A stretch of 64,000 nucleotides of DNA from Streptomyces avidinii (GCF_014650695.1 NZ_BMVL01000010.1:1-64000); one strand, 5' to 3'. Positions 17,510-26,820 are shown, counted from the stretch's first letter. Notes: generated from the letters alone by a model not told the origin. A program made the numbers and translations.

Positions 17510-19036
17510 ATGGCACGTGCCCGTACGAGACCCATGCTCAGATCTACCTTCGCCGCCGTCGCGGCGATCGCGGCCGCCCTGGGGGGTGTCACCGCCATCA
17601 CCCCCATGGCCCAGGCGGCGACCGCCTCCGGGGCCGTGGCGCCCCTGTCGCCCGAGCTGGAGGCCGTCCGGGCCGCGGAGGCCACCGAGATCTACGGCGA
17701 TCCGGCCGTGCGTCCGCTGAACGAGCGTAAAACAGGCCTGATCTCGCTGGGCGACAGCGAGATTTCGGGCGAAGGAGTCGGCAACTACGACCCCGCGACC
17801 AACACGCCGAACAACCAGTGCCACCGCTCGCCGGACTCGGCGATCCACCGCACCGGCATCCCGGCCGACCTGACCTTCAACGTCGCCTGCTCCGGCGGAT
17901 ACACCGGGAACATCCGGATCGGCGGCAGCAAGCAGTACGCCGACGAGCTGGTGCAGAGCGACAACCTGGCGGTCAAGGCGCGCAACACGAGGATCAAGAT
18001 GGTCCTGCTGGTCGCCGGGGCCAACGACGACCTGCAGTTCGGCCCCGTCATGACCGACTGCGTCACCCGCTGGGTGCTCAGCCAGGGCACCTGCGAGCCC
18101 AAGTACGGGCCCGGCTGGCAGGCGCGCGTCGACGGCCTGAAGCCCAAGGTCGAGGCCACGGTCGCCGACCTGAAGACCATCATGCGCGAGGCCGGTTACG
18201 CCGACTCCGACTACAGGCTGGTCGTGATGGGCTACCCCAGCCCCATCGGGCCCGACTTCCACGACAACCCGAACTTCCCCGGCAAGCTGCCCGGCGGCTG
18301 CGCCGGCTACGACTCCGACGCCACCTGGGGCCGCAACCACGCGGTACCCACCTTCGAGAAGGGCATGCGCGCGGCGGCCCTCGCCTCCGGCGCGATCTAC
18401 CTGGACAACTCGCGGCTCTTCCACGGCCACGAGGTCTGCATGGAGGACACCTGGGCCCGCGGCCTCTACCTGGACCTCGGGGACCACTTCCCGTGGGACG
18501 AGAACACCGCACGCCAGTCCTTCCACCCCAACTACCGGGGCCACGGCGCCTTCGCCTCCTGCCTCACCCAGCTCTACAACGCGGGCCTGCGCGAAGCCTC
18601 CTGCGCCGACCCCGCGAGCACCGGGACCCCTGTCCTGCAGGCCGGTGCCTGGGACGACCGGTTCAAGCCGCTGAAGAACGAAGCGACCGGCAACTGCCTC
18701 GACTCCTTCGGCGGTTCCAGTGCCAACGAGACCCGGATCGTCGGATGGGACTGCCACGGCGGCCGCAACCAGGGCTGGTGGTACGACAGCGCCCGTAAGT
18801 CCGTCCACATCGAACTGACCCAGGACCGCTGCCTCGACGCCCCCGGCGCCGACTACGGCTCCGGCACCGGCCTGGTCATCTGGAACTGCCACGGCGGCGC
18901 GAACCAGCAGTTCGTCCGCGACGGCGCGACCCTCCGCCCCGCCGCCGCCCCGGGCATGTGCCTGACGGTGGCCGCGGCGCACGAGCCGCTGCGCCTGCAG
19001 ACCTGCAACGGCTCCGCGAACCAGCGCTTCGTATAA
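17510..19036 (+). CDS. Secreted SGNH-hydrolase with C-terminal ricin-type lectin domain
   Basis: 508 residues. The signal peptide (about 1-36) has twin basic residues, an Ala-rich core and a likely AQA cleavage site. The hydrolase domain shows the nucleophile block SLGDSEISGEG, an oxyanion/Asn block in VAGANDDL, and a late SFHPNYRGHG with the catalytic His (Asp in the preceding DENT/LDLGDHF region). The last ~135 residues form a beta-trefoil with QxW-like repeats (NQGWWYD, NQQFVRD, NQRFV), expected to bind carbohydrate. Likely an extracellular esterase or lipase acting on a polysaccharide-linked substrate. Confidence 0.85.
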   Translation: MARARTRPMLRSTFAAVAAIAAALGGVTAITPMAQAATASGAVAPLSPELEAVRAAEATEIYGDPAVRPLNERKTGLISLGDSEISGEGVGNYDPATNTPNNQCHRSPDSAIHRTGIPADLTFNVACSGGYTGNIRIGGSKQYADELVQSDNLAVKARNTRIKMVLLVAGANDDLQFGPVMTDCVTRWVLSQGTCEPKYGPGWQARVDGLKPKVEATVADLKTIMREAGYADSDYRLVVMGYPSPIGPDFHDNPNFPGKLPGGCAGYDSDATWGRNHAVPTFEKGMRAAALASGAIYLDNSRLFHGHEVCMEDTWARGLYLDLGDHFPWDENTARQSFHPNYRGHGAFASCLTQLYNAGLREASCADPASTGTPVLQAGAWDDRFKPLKNEATGNCLDSFGGSSANETRIVGWDCHGGRNQGWWYDSARKSVHIELTQDRCLDAPGADYGSGTGLVIWNCHGGANQQFVRDGATLRPAAAPGMCLTVAAAHEPLRLQTCNGSANQRFV

Positions 19037-19131
19037 CCGCCCCGCACCACGGAGCGCCGCACTACGAGACCCCGCACCACCAGACCCCCCACGCCCGGCC
19101 GGCGCACCCCGGCCGGGTGTTTCCGTACCGG

Positions 19132-19899
19132 TCACAGGGAGTGCAGGTACTCCCGCACCTCGCGGGGCCGGTTGGTGATCAGGGTGTCCACGCCGAGCCG
19201 CAGGCACAGCTCCACGTCCTCGGGCTCGTCGACCGTCCACACCCGCACCCGCAGCCCCTTGGCCCGCAGCCGGGCCACCAGCCCCGGATCCTTGCGCACC
19301 AGGTCGATGCCCGGCCCGGCGTGCCCCGCGAACGGCGGCCGGACCGGCCGCAGCCGCCGCTCGATCAGGTAGACGGCGGGCAGCCCGGGCGCGAGCCGGT
19401 TCAGCCTGGTCAGGGCGTTGCGGGAGAAGCTCATCACCTCGACCAGGCCGGCCGAGCCGTCGGCCAGCCCGTGGTCCTTCAGGACCCGTACGAGCTCGGC
19501 CTCCAGCCGGCCGCCGGCGCGGGTGGGGTGCTTGGTCTCGACGGCCAGCCCGACGGGCCGGTCGGCGGCCAGCGCCTCCTTGAGCAGGTCCTCGAAGAGC
19601 AGCACGGGTGCCCCCCGGTGCTGCTCGCCCCTCCAGCCGCCGAAGTCGAGCGCGGACAGCTCCTCGTAGGTCATCGCGGAGACCACCCCGCGCCCGTCCG
19701 AGGTCCGCTCCACCCGCCGGTCGTGCACGCAGACCAGCTGGTGGTCGGCAGTGAGCCGCACATCGCATTCGAGCGCGTCGGCCCCGTCGGCGATGGCCTG
19801 CCGGTAGGCGGCGAGGGTGTGCTCGGGGTGCTCGTGGGAGGCCCCGCGATGCGCGATGACGCGCACGTCGCGGGCGGTGAGGGGCTGCATCTGCGTCAT
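19132..19899 (-). CDS. Glycerophosphodiester phosphodiesterase (GDPD)
   Basis: 255 residues, no signal peptide. The TIM-barrel hallmarks are present: VIAHRGASHEHPEHTLAAY, then DALECDVRLTADHQLVCVHD with the metal-binding Glu/Asp and catalytic His pair, and a C-terminal VRVWTVDEPEDV region. It hydrolyses glycerophosphodiesters to glycerol-3-phosphate and an alcohol. Transcription is probably leaderless, with TAACGT seven bases before the ATG. Confidence 0.92.
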   Translation of the reverse strand: MTQMQPLTARDVRVIAHRGASHEHPEHTLAAYRQAIADGADALECDVRLTADHQLVCVHDRRVERTSDGRGVVSAMTYEELSALDFGGWRGEQHRGAPVLLFEDLLKEALAADRPVGLAVETKHPTRAGGRLEAELVRVLKDHGLADGSAGLVEVMSFSRNALTRLNRLAPGLPAVYLIERRLRPVRPPFAGHAGPGIDLVRKDPGLVARLRAKGLRVRVWTVDEPEDVELCLRLGVDTLITNRPREVREYLHSL

Positions 19900-19906
19900 G
19901 CCCCAG

Positions 19907-19912
19907 ACGTTA
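19907..19912 (-). promoter_or_regulatory. -10 box for leaderless GDPD transcription
   Basis: TAACGT on the minus strand, seven bases before the ATG at 19899; no ribosome-binding purine tract in between. Confidence 0.45.
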
Positions 19913-19952
19913 TCCGGATGCGCGGGACGCCCCGTTACCGCATCCTGCCCGG

Positions 19953-20309
19953 ATGGCCGAACAGCAGATGTACGCGGTCCTGCACTGCGAGCCGTGCGAG
20001 GAGTGCGTCCAGGAGGACTGGCAGTTCATCGAGGGCGGCGAGCTGCGCTGGAGGGGGTACGAGCACTGTCCGCGGTACGAGGTCTACGCCTGCGACGACG
20101 GCCGGGGCGTACCGCCGCCGTGGGTGCGGGAGCGCATCGTGGCCTCGGACGGCACCGTCCACCTGCCGGTCGGCGGGCCCGACGGGGTGCCCGTCGCGCT
20201 CCTGCGCCGGGTGTACGGGCTCACCATCGCCGAGGTGGTGGCCGCCCGTACCGCGGGGTGGTGGGCCACCCCCGTCGAGGCCCGGTACCTGCTGTCTCCG
20301 ACGTCGTGA
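19953..20309 (+). CDS. Small conserved hypothetical protein
   Basis: 118 residues from the ATG at 19953. The N-terminal region has three closely spaced cysteines (LHCEPCEECVQ), then an aromatic-rich segment and YEVYACDDGRG. No family recognised. It is soluble with no signal peptide. Its TGA at 20307-20309 abuts the stop of the convergent next gene with no bases between them. Confidence 0.65.
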   Translation: MAEQQMYAVLHCEPCEECVQEDWQFIEGGELRWRGYEHCPRYEVYACDDGRGVPPPWVRERIVASDGTVHLPVGGPDGVPVALLRRVYGLTIAEVVAARTAGWWATPVEARYLLSPTS

Positions 20310-20927
20310 CTACGACTTCGGTTGCGGGGCCAGCGGGGCCGGCGTGATCTTGTAGCCGCCCTTGGTGACCTCCGTGAAGGGGGCCGGGGCCATGCAGGTG
20401 CCCACCGTGCCCTGGGCGACCGTGCCGTCCGGCTTCACGTCGACGTTGGCGACGGCCCAGGAGAACCCGACGCGGTCCGGCTCGCCGTGCTGGCCGTCCT
20501 GGACGCTGATGCCGATCCGCTTGCCGTCCCAGCCGACGTTCGAGGTCTTGACCACGGCGGTGAGGCTGGCGGTCTTGCCGCCCGTGACCAGGCAGTCCAC
20601 CTCCGCCTCGGCGGTGGCGGTGAAGCCGGACTCCGTGAAGTAGTGGGAGATGGTCACCCGGCCCCGGGCGTCCGTCGGCAGGCCCTTCTCGGCCCCCGGG
20701 AACGGCTTGGTCCACGGGGTCGACACGGCGTCGACCGTGAAGCGGATGTCGTCGTCGGCAGAGTAGGGGAAGAAGATCGTGCCGCCCCCGTGCACGGAGG
20801 CGGGCTTCGGCGCGGCCTGCGCAGCCGGGGTGGCCGGGGCGGCAGGGGCGGGGGCCGCCGCGATGAGGGTGGCCGCGAGCGCGGCGGCGGTTCCGGCGAG
20901 GATGAGGGCGCTTTTGCGGTTCTTCAT
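20310..20927 (-). CDS. Secreted repetin-like hypothetical protein
   Basis: 205 residues. Clear signal peptide (MKNRKSALILAGTAAALAAT, ending near APAPAAPA), then an Ala/Pro linker and a roughly 160-residue beta-rich domain beginning GGGTIFFPYSADDDIRFTVD, with a Cys pair (DCLV and GTCMAP) likely forming a disulfide. Similar secreted proteins are often labelled repetin in Streptomyces; no activity is known. GGGAG precedes the ATG. Confidence 0.7.
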   Translation of the reverse strand: MKNRKSALILAGTAAALAATLIAAAPAPAAPATPAAQAAPKPASVHGGGTIFFPYSADDDIRFTVDAVSTPWTKPFPGAEKGLPTDARGRVTISHYFTESGFTATAEAEVDCLVTGGKTASLTAVVKTSNVGWDGKRIGISVQDGQHGEPDRVGFSWAVANVDVKPDGTVAQGTVGTCMAPAPFTEVTKGGYKITPAPLAPQPKS

Positions 20928-21019
20928 GGCGAACTCCCGTGTTCCAAAGGCTGTTTGGTTACGGGAAAAGCCTCGCCGGGAGCCCGCCGTCCTGCCATCT
21001 GCCGATGGGCGGACATGCG

Positions 21020-21055
21020 CGAGGGCTCCTCCCCCGTTCGGGGGAGGAGCCCTCG
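21020..21055 (-). terminator. Terminator downstream of the class I fumarase
   Basis: Perfect inverted repeat: 21020-21035 pairs with 21040-21055 around a GTTC loop. It lies 11 bp after the fumarase stop. Confidence 0.8.
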
Positions 21056-21065
21056 GTCACGCGCG

Positions 21066-22742
21066 CTACAGGCCCGGTCCGCGGACCGGAATGTGGGTGA
21101 ACGTCGGCTCCGGGGCCGGGTTCTGGAAGAAGTCGTTGCCCTTGTCGTCGACCACGATGAAGGCCGGGAAGTCCTCGACCTCGATCTTCCAGACCGCCTC
21201 CATGCCGAGCTCCTCGTACTCCAGGACCTCGACCTTCTTGATGCAGTCCTGGGCGAGGCGCGCCGCCGGGCCGCCGATCGAGCCCAGGTAGAAGCCGCCG
21301 TGCGCACCGCACGCGTCCGTCACCTGCTGGGAGCGGTTGCCCTTGGCCAGCATGACCTTGGAGCCGCCCGCCGCCTGGAACTGCTCGACGTAGGAGTCCA
21401 TGCGGCCGGCCGTGGTCGGGCCGAAGGAGCCCGAGGCGTAGCCCTCGGGGGTCTTCGCGGGGCCGGCGTAGTAGACCGGGTGGTCCTTCAGGTACTGCGG
21501 CATCTCCGCGCCCGAGTCCAGCAGTTCCTTGATCTTGGCGTGCGCGATGTCGCGCGCCACGACCAGCGGGCCGGTCAGCGACAGCCGGGTCTTCACCGGG
21601 TGCTTGGTGAGCGTCGCCAGGATGTCGTCCATCGGCTGGTTCAGGTCGATGGAGACGACGTCCGAGGCCTCGCTGAGGTGCTCGTCCGTGGTGTCCGGCA
21701 GGAAGCGCGCCGGGTCCGTCTCCAGCTGCTCCAGGAAGACGCCCTCGGCGGTGATCTTCGCGGTCGCCTGGCGGTCCGCCGAGCAGGACACGGCGATCGC
21801 GACCGGGAGGGACGCGCCGTGGCGGGGCAGGCGCACGACGCGGACGTCGTGGCAGAAGTACTTGCCGCCGAACTGCGCGCCGATGCCGATCTTCTGCGTC
21901 AGCTCGAAGACCTGCTGCTCCAGGGCCTCGTCGCGGAAGCCGTGGCCCAGCGGGGAGCCCTCGCGGGGCAGCTCGTCCAGGTAGTGCGCCGAGGCGTACT
22001 TGGCGGTCTTCAGCGCGTGCTCGGCGGAGGTGCCGCCGACCACGATCGCCAGGTGGTAGGGCGGGCAGGCCGCCGTACCGAGGGAGCGGATCTTCTCCTC
22101 CAGGAACTTCATCATGGAGGCCTCGTTGAGGACCGCCTTGGTCTCCTGGTAGAGGAACGACTTGTTGGCCGAGCCGCCGCCCTTGGCCATGAAGAGGAAC
22201 TTGTACGCGCCGCCGTCGGTCGCGTACAGCTCGATCTGCGCGGGCAGGTTCGAGCCGGTGTTCTTCTCCTCCCACATGGTGATCGGCGCCATCTGCGAGT
22301 AGCGCAGGTTCAGCCGCGTGTAGGCGTCGTAGATGCCGCGCGACAGCGCCGCCTCGTCCCCGCCCTCGGTCAGCACGTTCTGGCCGCGCTTGCCCATGAC
22401 GATCGCCGTGCCCGTGTCCTGGCACATCGGCAGGACGCCGGCCGCCGCGATGTTCGCGTTCTTCAGCAGGTCCAGGGCCACGAACTTGTCGTTCGAGGAG
22501 GCCTCGGGGTCGTCGATGATCCGGCGCAGCTGCGCGAGGTGCGCGGGGCGCAGGAAGTGCTGGATGTCGTGGATCGCCTCTTCGGCGAGCTTGCGCAGCG
22601 CCTCGGGCTCGACCTTGAGGAACGTACGGCCGTCGGCCTCGAAGGTCGAGACGCCCTCCGAGGTCACCAGCCGGTACGGGGTGGTGTCCTCGCCCAGGGG
22701 CAGCAGGTCGGTGTACGCAAACTCTGGCATGACGGCAGTCAT
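21066..22742 (-). CDS. fumB: Class I (iron-sulfur) fumarate hydratase
   Basis: 558 residues, typical for the fused alpha-beta class I enzyme. The N-terminal domain includes the cluster-ligand segment LPMCQDTGTAIV and an AACPPYHLAIVVGG stretch with a second conserved Cys; the C-terminal swivelling domain contains VTDACGAHGGFYLGSIGG with the third. It interconverts fumarate and malate using an oxygen-sensitive 4Fe-4S cluster. It starts at an ATG after a purine-rich GAGTGAGGA. Coexistence with fumC suggests use of one or the other depending on iron or oxidative stress. Confidence 0.93.
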   Translation of the reverse strand: MTAVMPEFAYTDLLPLGEDTTPYRLVTSEGVSTFEADGRTFLKVEPEALRKLAEEAIHDIQHFLRPAHLAQLRRIIDDPEASSNDKFVALDLLKNANIAAAGVLPMCQDTGTAIVMGKRGQNVLTEGGDEAALSRGIYDAYTRLNLRYSQMAPITMWEEKNTGSNLPAQIELYATDGGAYKFLFMAKGGGSANKSFLYQETKAVLNEASMMKFLEEKIRSLGTAACPPYHLAIVVGGTSAEHALKTAKYASAHYLDELPREGSPLGHGFRDEALEQQVFELTQKIGIGAQFGGKYFCHDVRVVRLPRHGASLPVAIAVSCSADRQATAKITAEGVFLEQLETDPARFLPDTTDEHLSEASDVVSIDLNQPMDDILATLTKHPVKTRLSLTGPLVVARDIAHAKIKELLDSGAEMPQYLKDHPVYYAGPAKTPEGYASGSFGPTTAGRMDSYVEQFQAAGGSKVMLAKGNRSQQVTDACGAHGGFYLGSIGGPAARLAQDCIKKVEVLEYEELGMEAVWKIEVEDFPAFIVVDDKGNDFFQNPAPEPTFTHIPVRGPGL

Positions 22743-22867
22743 TCCTCACTCGGCAGACGGCGCTGGCGACCAATTGGCAGCGCGGTCAACCAGCGTAGGA
22801 CCTCTCGCGGGAGCTGCGTCTGTGAGGTAAGGCTCACCCAGCAGTATCGCGATCTATCGTGTCTGGC

Positions 22868-22873
22868 TATGCT
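22868..22873 (+). promoter_or_regulatory. -10 box for leaderless DUF1707 gene
   Basis: TATGCT at 22868-22873 lies seven bases before the GTG at 22881, and neither this GTG nor the ATG at 22869 has a ribosome site. The upstream ATG overlaps the box, which argues for the GTG start. Confidence 0.45.
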
Positions 22874-22880
22874 GGGCGTC

Positions 22881-23543
22881 GTGGACCTGGAAAAGCACCC
22901 TGCCGCCGCCCCCGTACCCGCGCCCGCCGAGCTGCGCGCCTCCGACGCAGACCGGGACCGGATCGCACAGATCCTCGGCGACGCCGTCGCCGAAGGCCGG
23001 CTGACGGCCGAGGAGCATTCCGACCGGCTGGACACGCTGTACGCGGTGAAGACCGTCGGCGAGCTGGAACTGCTCGTACGGGATCTGCCCGCGCCCGGCG
23101 GCGTCCATGCCTCGCCCGCGTACGCCTCGCCCGCCACCGCCCCGGCCGGTCCCGCCGAGACCATAGTGGCCGTCTGCAGCAGCTCCGCCCGCAAGGGCCG
23201 CTGGCGGCCTGGACCGCACACCCGCGCGGTCTCGGTCATGGGCGACATCAACATCGACCTCACCGAGGCGGTCTTCGAGCAGCAGGTCACCGAGATCAAC
23301 GTGACCTGCGTGCTCGGCAACGTCGAGGTCCTGGTCCCGGAGAATGTCACCCTGCGCGGATACGGCAGCGGCGTCCTCGGCAACTTCGAGGTGCGCGGCG
23401 AGGGCCGCGGCGAGACCGATCCGCAGGCCCCCGTGGTGATCGTCCGGGGCTTCGCCCTGCTCGGCAACATCGAGGCGCGGCCCAAGGTGGGCGCCCGCCT
23501 GGTGGATCTGGCCCGCAAGCTGCGCAAGCGCCTGGAGGGCTGA
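22881..23543 (+). CDS. DUF1707 / LiaF-like domain protein
   Basis: 220 residues from the GTG at 22881 (an ATG at 22869 is possible). The DUF1707 (SHOCT-like) helical domain at about 16-68 (ELRASDADRDRIAQILGDA, EEHSDRLDTLY) is followed by a linker and a C-terminal beta-rich domain of repeated LGNVEV/LGNFEV/LGNIEA turns, as in LiaF/DUF2154 cell-wall stress proteins. No transmembrane helix seen, so probably cytoplasmic. Function unknown; a regulatory or envelope-stress role is inferred only. Confidence 0.8.
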   Translation: MDLEKHPAAAPVPAPAELRASDADRDRIAQILGDAVAEGRLTAEEHSDRLDTLYAVKTVGELELLVRDLPAPGGVHASPAYASPATAPAGPAETIVAVCSSSARKGRWRPGPHTRAVSVMGDINIDLTEAVFEQQVTEINVTCVLGNVEVLVPENVTLRGYGSGVLGNFEVRGEGRGETDPQAPVVIVRGFALLGNIEARPKVGARLVDLARKLRKRLEG

Positions 23544-23664
23544 AACCGGCCGGGACCGGGAAGGGCCGGTTCCGGGACCGGGAAGGCCGGCACCGGCCGA
23601 CCCCGCGGTTCCCGACACGCGGTGGATCCGGCGAAAACCGGCCGCGGACCGGCACGGCACGACC

Positions 23665-23670
23665 TAGGGT
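23665..23670 (+). promoter_or_regulatory. -10 box for leaderless TIGR03086-family gene
   Basis: TAGGGT followed by seven bases and the ATG at 23678, with no ribosome site. Confidence 0.45.
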
Positions 23671-23677
23671 CCGCGTC

Positions 23678-24277
23678 ATGACCATGACCAAGTGGGAATT
23701 GCTCGACGAGGCGTACGCGACGCTGCGCGCCTCCGTGGCCGGGGTGCCGGCCGACGGCTGGGACCGCCCGACCCCCTGCGCGCAGTGGAACGTCACCCAG
23801 GTCCTCCAGCACGCCGCGGGCGACCAGCTCGCGTACGCCGCCCGGCTGACCGGTGGGCCCGGTCCCACGGAGGACCCCTTCGCGCCCTCCGGCGTCCTGG
23901 CCGGCCCGCCGACGGGCCTGCTGGACCCGGCGCTCGCCGCCGCGGCCGAGGCCTTCTCGGCGGTCGCCCCCGGCGATCACGACGTGGCCGTGCCGCTGCC
24001 GCCCTTCGCCGTACCGGCCGAGACGGCCGTCGGCGCCGCCGCCCTCGACGCGGCCGTGCACGCGTGGGACATCGCCGTCGCCACGGGCCGGCCGCCCGCC
24101 CTGACCGACGCTCTGGCCACCGCCCTGCGCCCGGCCGCCGACGTCCTCGCCGAGCCCCTGCGCGGCTTCGACTACGGCCCGGTGTTCTCCCTCGCGCCCG
24201 GCGCGGACCACGGCGCCGCGGCGCAGCTGCTGGCCTTCCTCGGACGGGATCCCGCGTGGGCCGCGCCCGTGGCGTGA
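23678..24277 (+). CDS. TIGR03086 / DinB-like metal-binding protein
   Basis: 199 residues. Four-helix-bundle pattern of the DinB/mycothiol-dependent maleylpyruvate isomerase N-terminal family: DRPTPCAQWNVTQVLQHAAG near the start, with the first metal-ligand His, and a later ALDAAVHAWDIAVATG segment with another conserved His. Related proteins are mycothiol- or bacillithiol-dependent enzymes; the reaction here is unknown. Confidence 0.78.
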   Translation: MTMTKWELLDEAYATLRASVAGVPADGWDRPTPCAQWNVTQVLQHAAGDQLAYAARLTGGPGPTEDPFAPSGVLAGPPTGLLDPALAAAAEAFSAVAPGDHDVAVPLPPFAVPAETAVGAAALDAAVHAWDIAVATGRPPALTDALATALRPAADVLAEPLRGFDYGPVFSLAPGADHGAAAQLLAFLGRDPAWAAPVA

Positions 24278-24409
24278 CGGCCCGCCCGGCGGGGTCTCGT
24301 TTCGGACGAACCGCATCCGCCCCGTGGCACGGGGTGCATAGGGGCGCGTGCAGCGGGTAGGGACAGGTGCGTCGTCTCTCGCTCACGTATACGTCGTCAG
24401 GAGTAGACC

Positions 24410-24808
24410 GTGCCGCATCCGCCGCATCAGTCCTTGCAGGTAGCCGCCGTCCAGAGTTTTCCCGGGCGCGCGGCGGCCGTGCCGAAGCCGCGGGTTCCGG
24501 CGAGGGCGGAAGACGGCCCATGGCACGCGGAGGCGGTGTGCCGCCGTGACGAGGCGGGGCTCTTCTTCGCGCCGTCCAAGGAGCCGACCGCGGCCCGGCT
24601 CTCCCGTGAGGAGGCCGCCAAGCGCGTCTGTGCCCGCTGCCCGGTGATGGTCGCCTGCCGCGAGCACGCACTGCTCCAGCCCGAGCCGTACGGGGTGTGG
24701 GGCGGCCTCACGGCGGCCGAGCGCCGGGTGGTGCTCGCGCGCATGCGGCGCCGGGCCGCCGAACTGCGCCAGGCCCCCGGGGCCGGGCCGATCGCCGCGG
24801 CGGGCTGA
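24410..24808 (+). CDS. WhiB-like iron-sulfur transcriptional regulator
   Basis: 132 residues starting at GTG with AGGAG upstream. The four cluster-ligand cysteines are visible: Cys44, Cys74, Cys77 and Cys83 (the CxxCxxxxxC block CARCPVMVAC), followed by the GVWGG turn at about 95-99 and a basic C-terminal helix. Wbl proteins bind a 4Fe-4S cluster and act with sigma factors. From its place next to glpX it may correspond to S. coelicolor wblI, but this rests on remembered gene order. Confidence 0.92.
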   Translation: MPHPPHQSLQVAAVQSFPGRAAAVPKPRVPARAEDGPWHAEAVCRRDEAGLFFAPSKEPTAARLSREEAAKRVCARCPVMVACREHALLQPEPYGVWGGLTAAERRVVLARMRRRAAELRQAPGAGPIAAAG

Positions 24809-24842
24809 GCCGGTCGCGGGCGCCGGATGCCGCAGCGGATGC

Positions 24843-24888
24843 ACGAGAGGGGCGGTCCCCGCCGCACGCGGTGGACCGCCCCTCTCGT
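24843..24888. terminator. Bidirectional terminator between the wbl gene and glpX
   Basis: 16-bp inverted repeat (24843-24858 with 24873-24888) with a 14-base loop, followed by TTT on the plus strand, placed between two convergent genes. Confidence 0.75.
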
Positions 24889-24900
24889 TTCCCGCCGTGC

Positions 24901-25932
24901 CTAGTGGGCGCGGTCGAAGTCGATCGCGCTGTACGCGCGCAGCTTCGACAGGCGGTGCGTGGAGTCGATCTGCCGGATGGTGCCCGACTTCGAGCGCATG
25001 ACCAGCGAGGACGTCGTCGCGGTCTCCGAGCGGTAGTGGACGCCGCGCAGCAGCTCGCCGTCGGTGATGCCCGTGGCGACGAAGAAGACGTTCTCGCCCG
25101 ACACCAGGTCGTTCGTGGTCAGGACGCGGTCCAGGTCGTGGCCGGCGTCGAGCGCGCGCTGGCGCTCGGCCTCGTCCTTCGGCCAGAGCTTGCCCTGGAT
25201 GGTGCCGCCGAGGCACTTTATGGCGCACGCCGAGATGATGCCCTCGGGGGTGCCGCCGATGCCGAGGAGCAGGTCGACGCCGGTGCCCTCGCGCACGGCC
25301 ATGACCGAGCCCGCGACGTCGCCGTCGGAGATGAACTTGATGCGGGCGCCGGTCTCGCGGATCTCCTTGACGATGCCCTCGTGACGGGGGCGGTCCAGGA
25401 TGACCACGGTGACGTCCTCGACGGCCATGTTCTTGGCCTTGGCGACCCGGCGGATGTTCACCGAGACGGGGGCGTTGATGTCGACGAAGTCGGCGGCCTC
25501 GGGGCCGGTGACCAGCTTCTCCATGTAGAACACCGCGGACGGGTCGAACATGGTGCCGCGGTCGGCGGCGGCCAGGACGGCGATGGCGTTCGGCATGCCC
25601 TTGGCGTTCAGGGTGGTGCCGTCGATCGGGTCCACTGCGATGTCGACCTCGGCGCCCGTGCCGTCACCGACGCGCTCGCCGTTGAAGAGCATGGGGGCCT
25701 CGTCCTTCTCCCCCTCGCCGATGACGACGACGCCGTTCATCGAGACGGTGGAGATCAGGGTGCGCATCGCGTTGACCGCGGCACCGTCCGCGCCGATCTT
25801 GTCGCCGCGCCCGACCCATCGGCCCGCGGCCATGGCGGCGGCCTCGGTGACCCGTACGAGTTCGAGTGCGAGGTTGCGGTCAGGGGCCTCCGGGGAGACT
25901 TCGAGCTGGGGCGGCAGGTTGTGCTCGGTCAT
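24901..25932 (-). CDS. glpX: Class II fructose-1,6-bisphosphatase GlpX
   Basis: 343 residues from the ATG at 25932, preceded by AAAGGTG. Characteristic motifs are GRGDKIGADGAAVNAMR, VVVIGEGEKDEAPML and VDPIDGTTLNAKG, with the lithium-sensitive metal-binding Asp/Glu set. It dephosphorylates fructose-1,6-bisphosphate in gluconeogenesis. The N-terminus (MTEHNLPPQLEVSPEAPDRN) is typical for actinobacteria. Confidence 0.95.
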   Translation of the reverse strand: MTEHNLPPQLEVSPEAPDRNLALELVRVTEAAAMAAGRWVGRGDKIGADGAAVNAMRTLISTVSMNGVVVIGEGEKDEAPMLFNGERVGDGTGAEVDIAVDPIDGTTLNAKGMPNAIAVLAAADRGTMFDPSAVFYMEKLVTGPEAADFVDINAPVSVNIRRVAKAKNMAVEDVTVVILDRPRHEGIVKEIRETGARIKFISDGDVAGSVMAVREGTGVDLLLGIGGTPEGIISACAIKCLGGTIQGKLWPKDEAERQRALDAGHDLDRVLTTNDLVSGENVFFVATGITDGELLRGVHYRSETATTSSLVMRSKSGTIRQIDSTHRLSKLRAYSAIDFDRAH

Positions 25933-26228
25933 CGGAGCGCACCTTTCTGTACGGCGACGGCCGGGTAGTGAGGGTGCTGGAACTCTATCGGTACGTCGAC
26001 ATATTGAGCAGGGCGGGTCACGTATGAGCGGCATATCGGTCAGCCGATTGTCCTGAGCGGACGTCTTGCGGCACTCCGGGGCTCCCCGGGAGTCCGGTGG
26101 GGTCCGGCAGTCCCCGGTCGTCCCCGGCAGCACCCGGGGCGGTCCGGGAGTCTCCAGGGTCCGCCGACACGCGCCGCACCGCGACCCCGGCGGTGATCGC
26201 CGTCCCGCGATGCGGGACGATGGGTCGC

Positions 26229-26756
26229 GTGGCAGGTATGAAAGGCAAGCAGACGGTCTGGGACATGGTCCGGTCGCTGGGGGTGATCGGCATCGTCGTC
26301 GCCGGGATCTACCTCTTCGTCCCGCATGACGAGAAGGCCGATCCGACGCGCACGGTCGACTACCGGGTGGAGACCCTGACGGCCCGGCGCGCGGCCCCGT
26401 ATCCGGTGGCCGCCCCCGTGGGGCTCCAGGAGCAGTGGCGGGCGACCTCGGTGACGTACGAGCGCAAGAACGCCAACGCCTGGCACCTGGGCTTCCTCGA
26501 CCCGGAGCAGCAGTACGCGGCGGTGGAGCAGTCCACGGACACCTCGGCCAAGTACCTCGCCAAGGTCACCCAGCACGCGACGGCCACCGGGCAGACGCAG
26601 CAGGTCGGCGACCTGACCTGGGAGCGCTGGGACGGCGAGAAGTACGACGCCCTCGTGCGGCAGGAGCAGGGCTACGTCACGGTGGTGACCGGGACGGCCT
26701 CCTTCGAGCAGCTCGGCGCGCTCGCGGCGACGTTGGAGTTCAAGCAGGGCAAGTAG
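26229..26756 (+). CDS. DUF4245 single-pass membrane protein
   Basis: About 175 residues from the GTG at 26229 (an ATG at 26238 is also possible). One transmembrane helix near the N-terminus (VWDMVRSLGVIGIVVAGIYLF) is followed by PHDEKADPTRTVDYR and an outer domain with QEQWRATSV and LTWERWDGEKYDALVRQ, matching DUF4245. Such genes often sit beside glpX and fumarase genes in actinobacteria. Function unknown. Confidence 0.8.
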   Translation: MAGMKGKQTVWDMVRSLGVIGIVVAGIYLFVPHDEKADPTRTVDYRVETLTARRAAPYPVAAPVGLQEQWRATSVTYERKNANAWHLGFLDPEQQYAAVEQSTDTSAKYLAKVTQHATATGQTQQVGDLTWERWDGEKYDALVRQEQGYVTVVTGTASFEQLGALAATLEFKQGK

Positions 26757-26820
26757 CGCGTGGAGCACCGACGGCGGCGGCCTGCTGCCGGATCGTGAGG
26801 CGGCCGCCGCCGCTGTGCAG

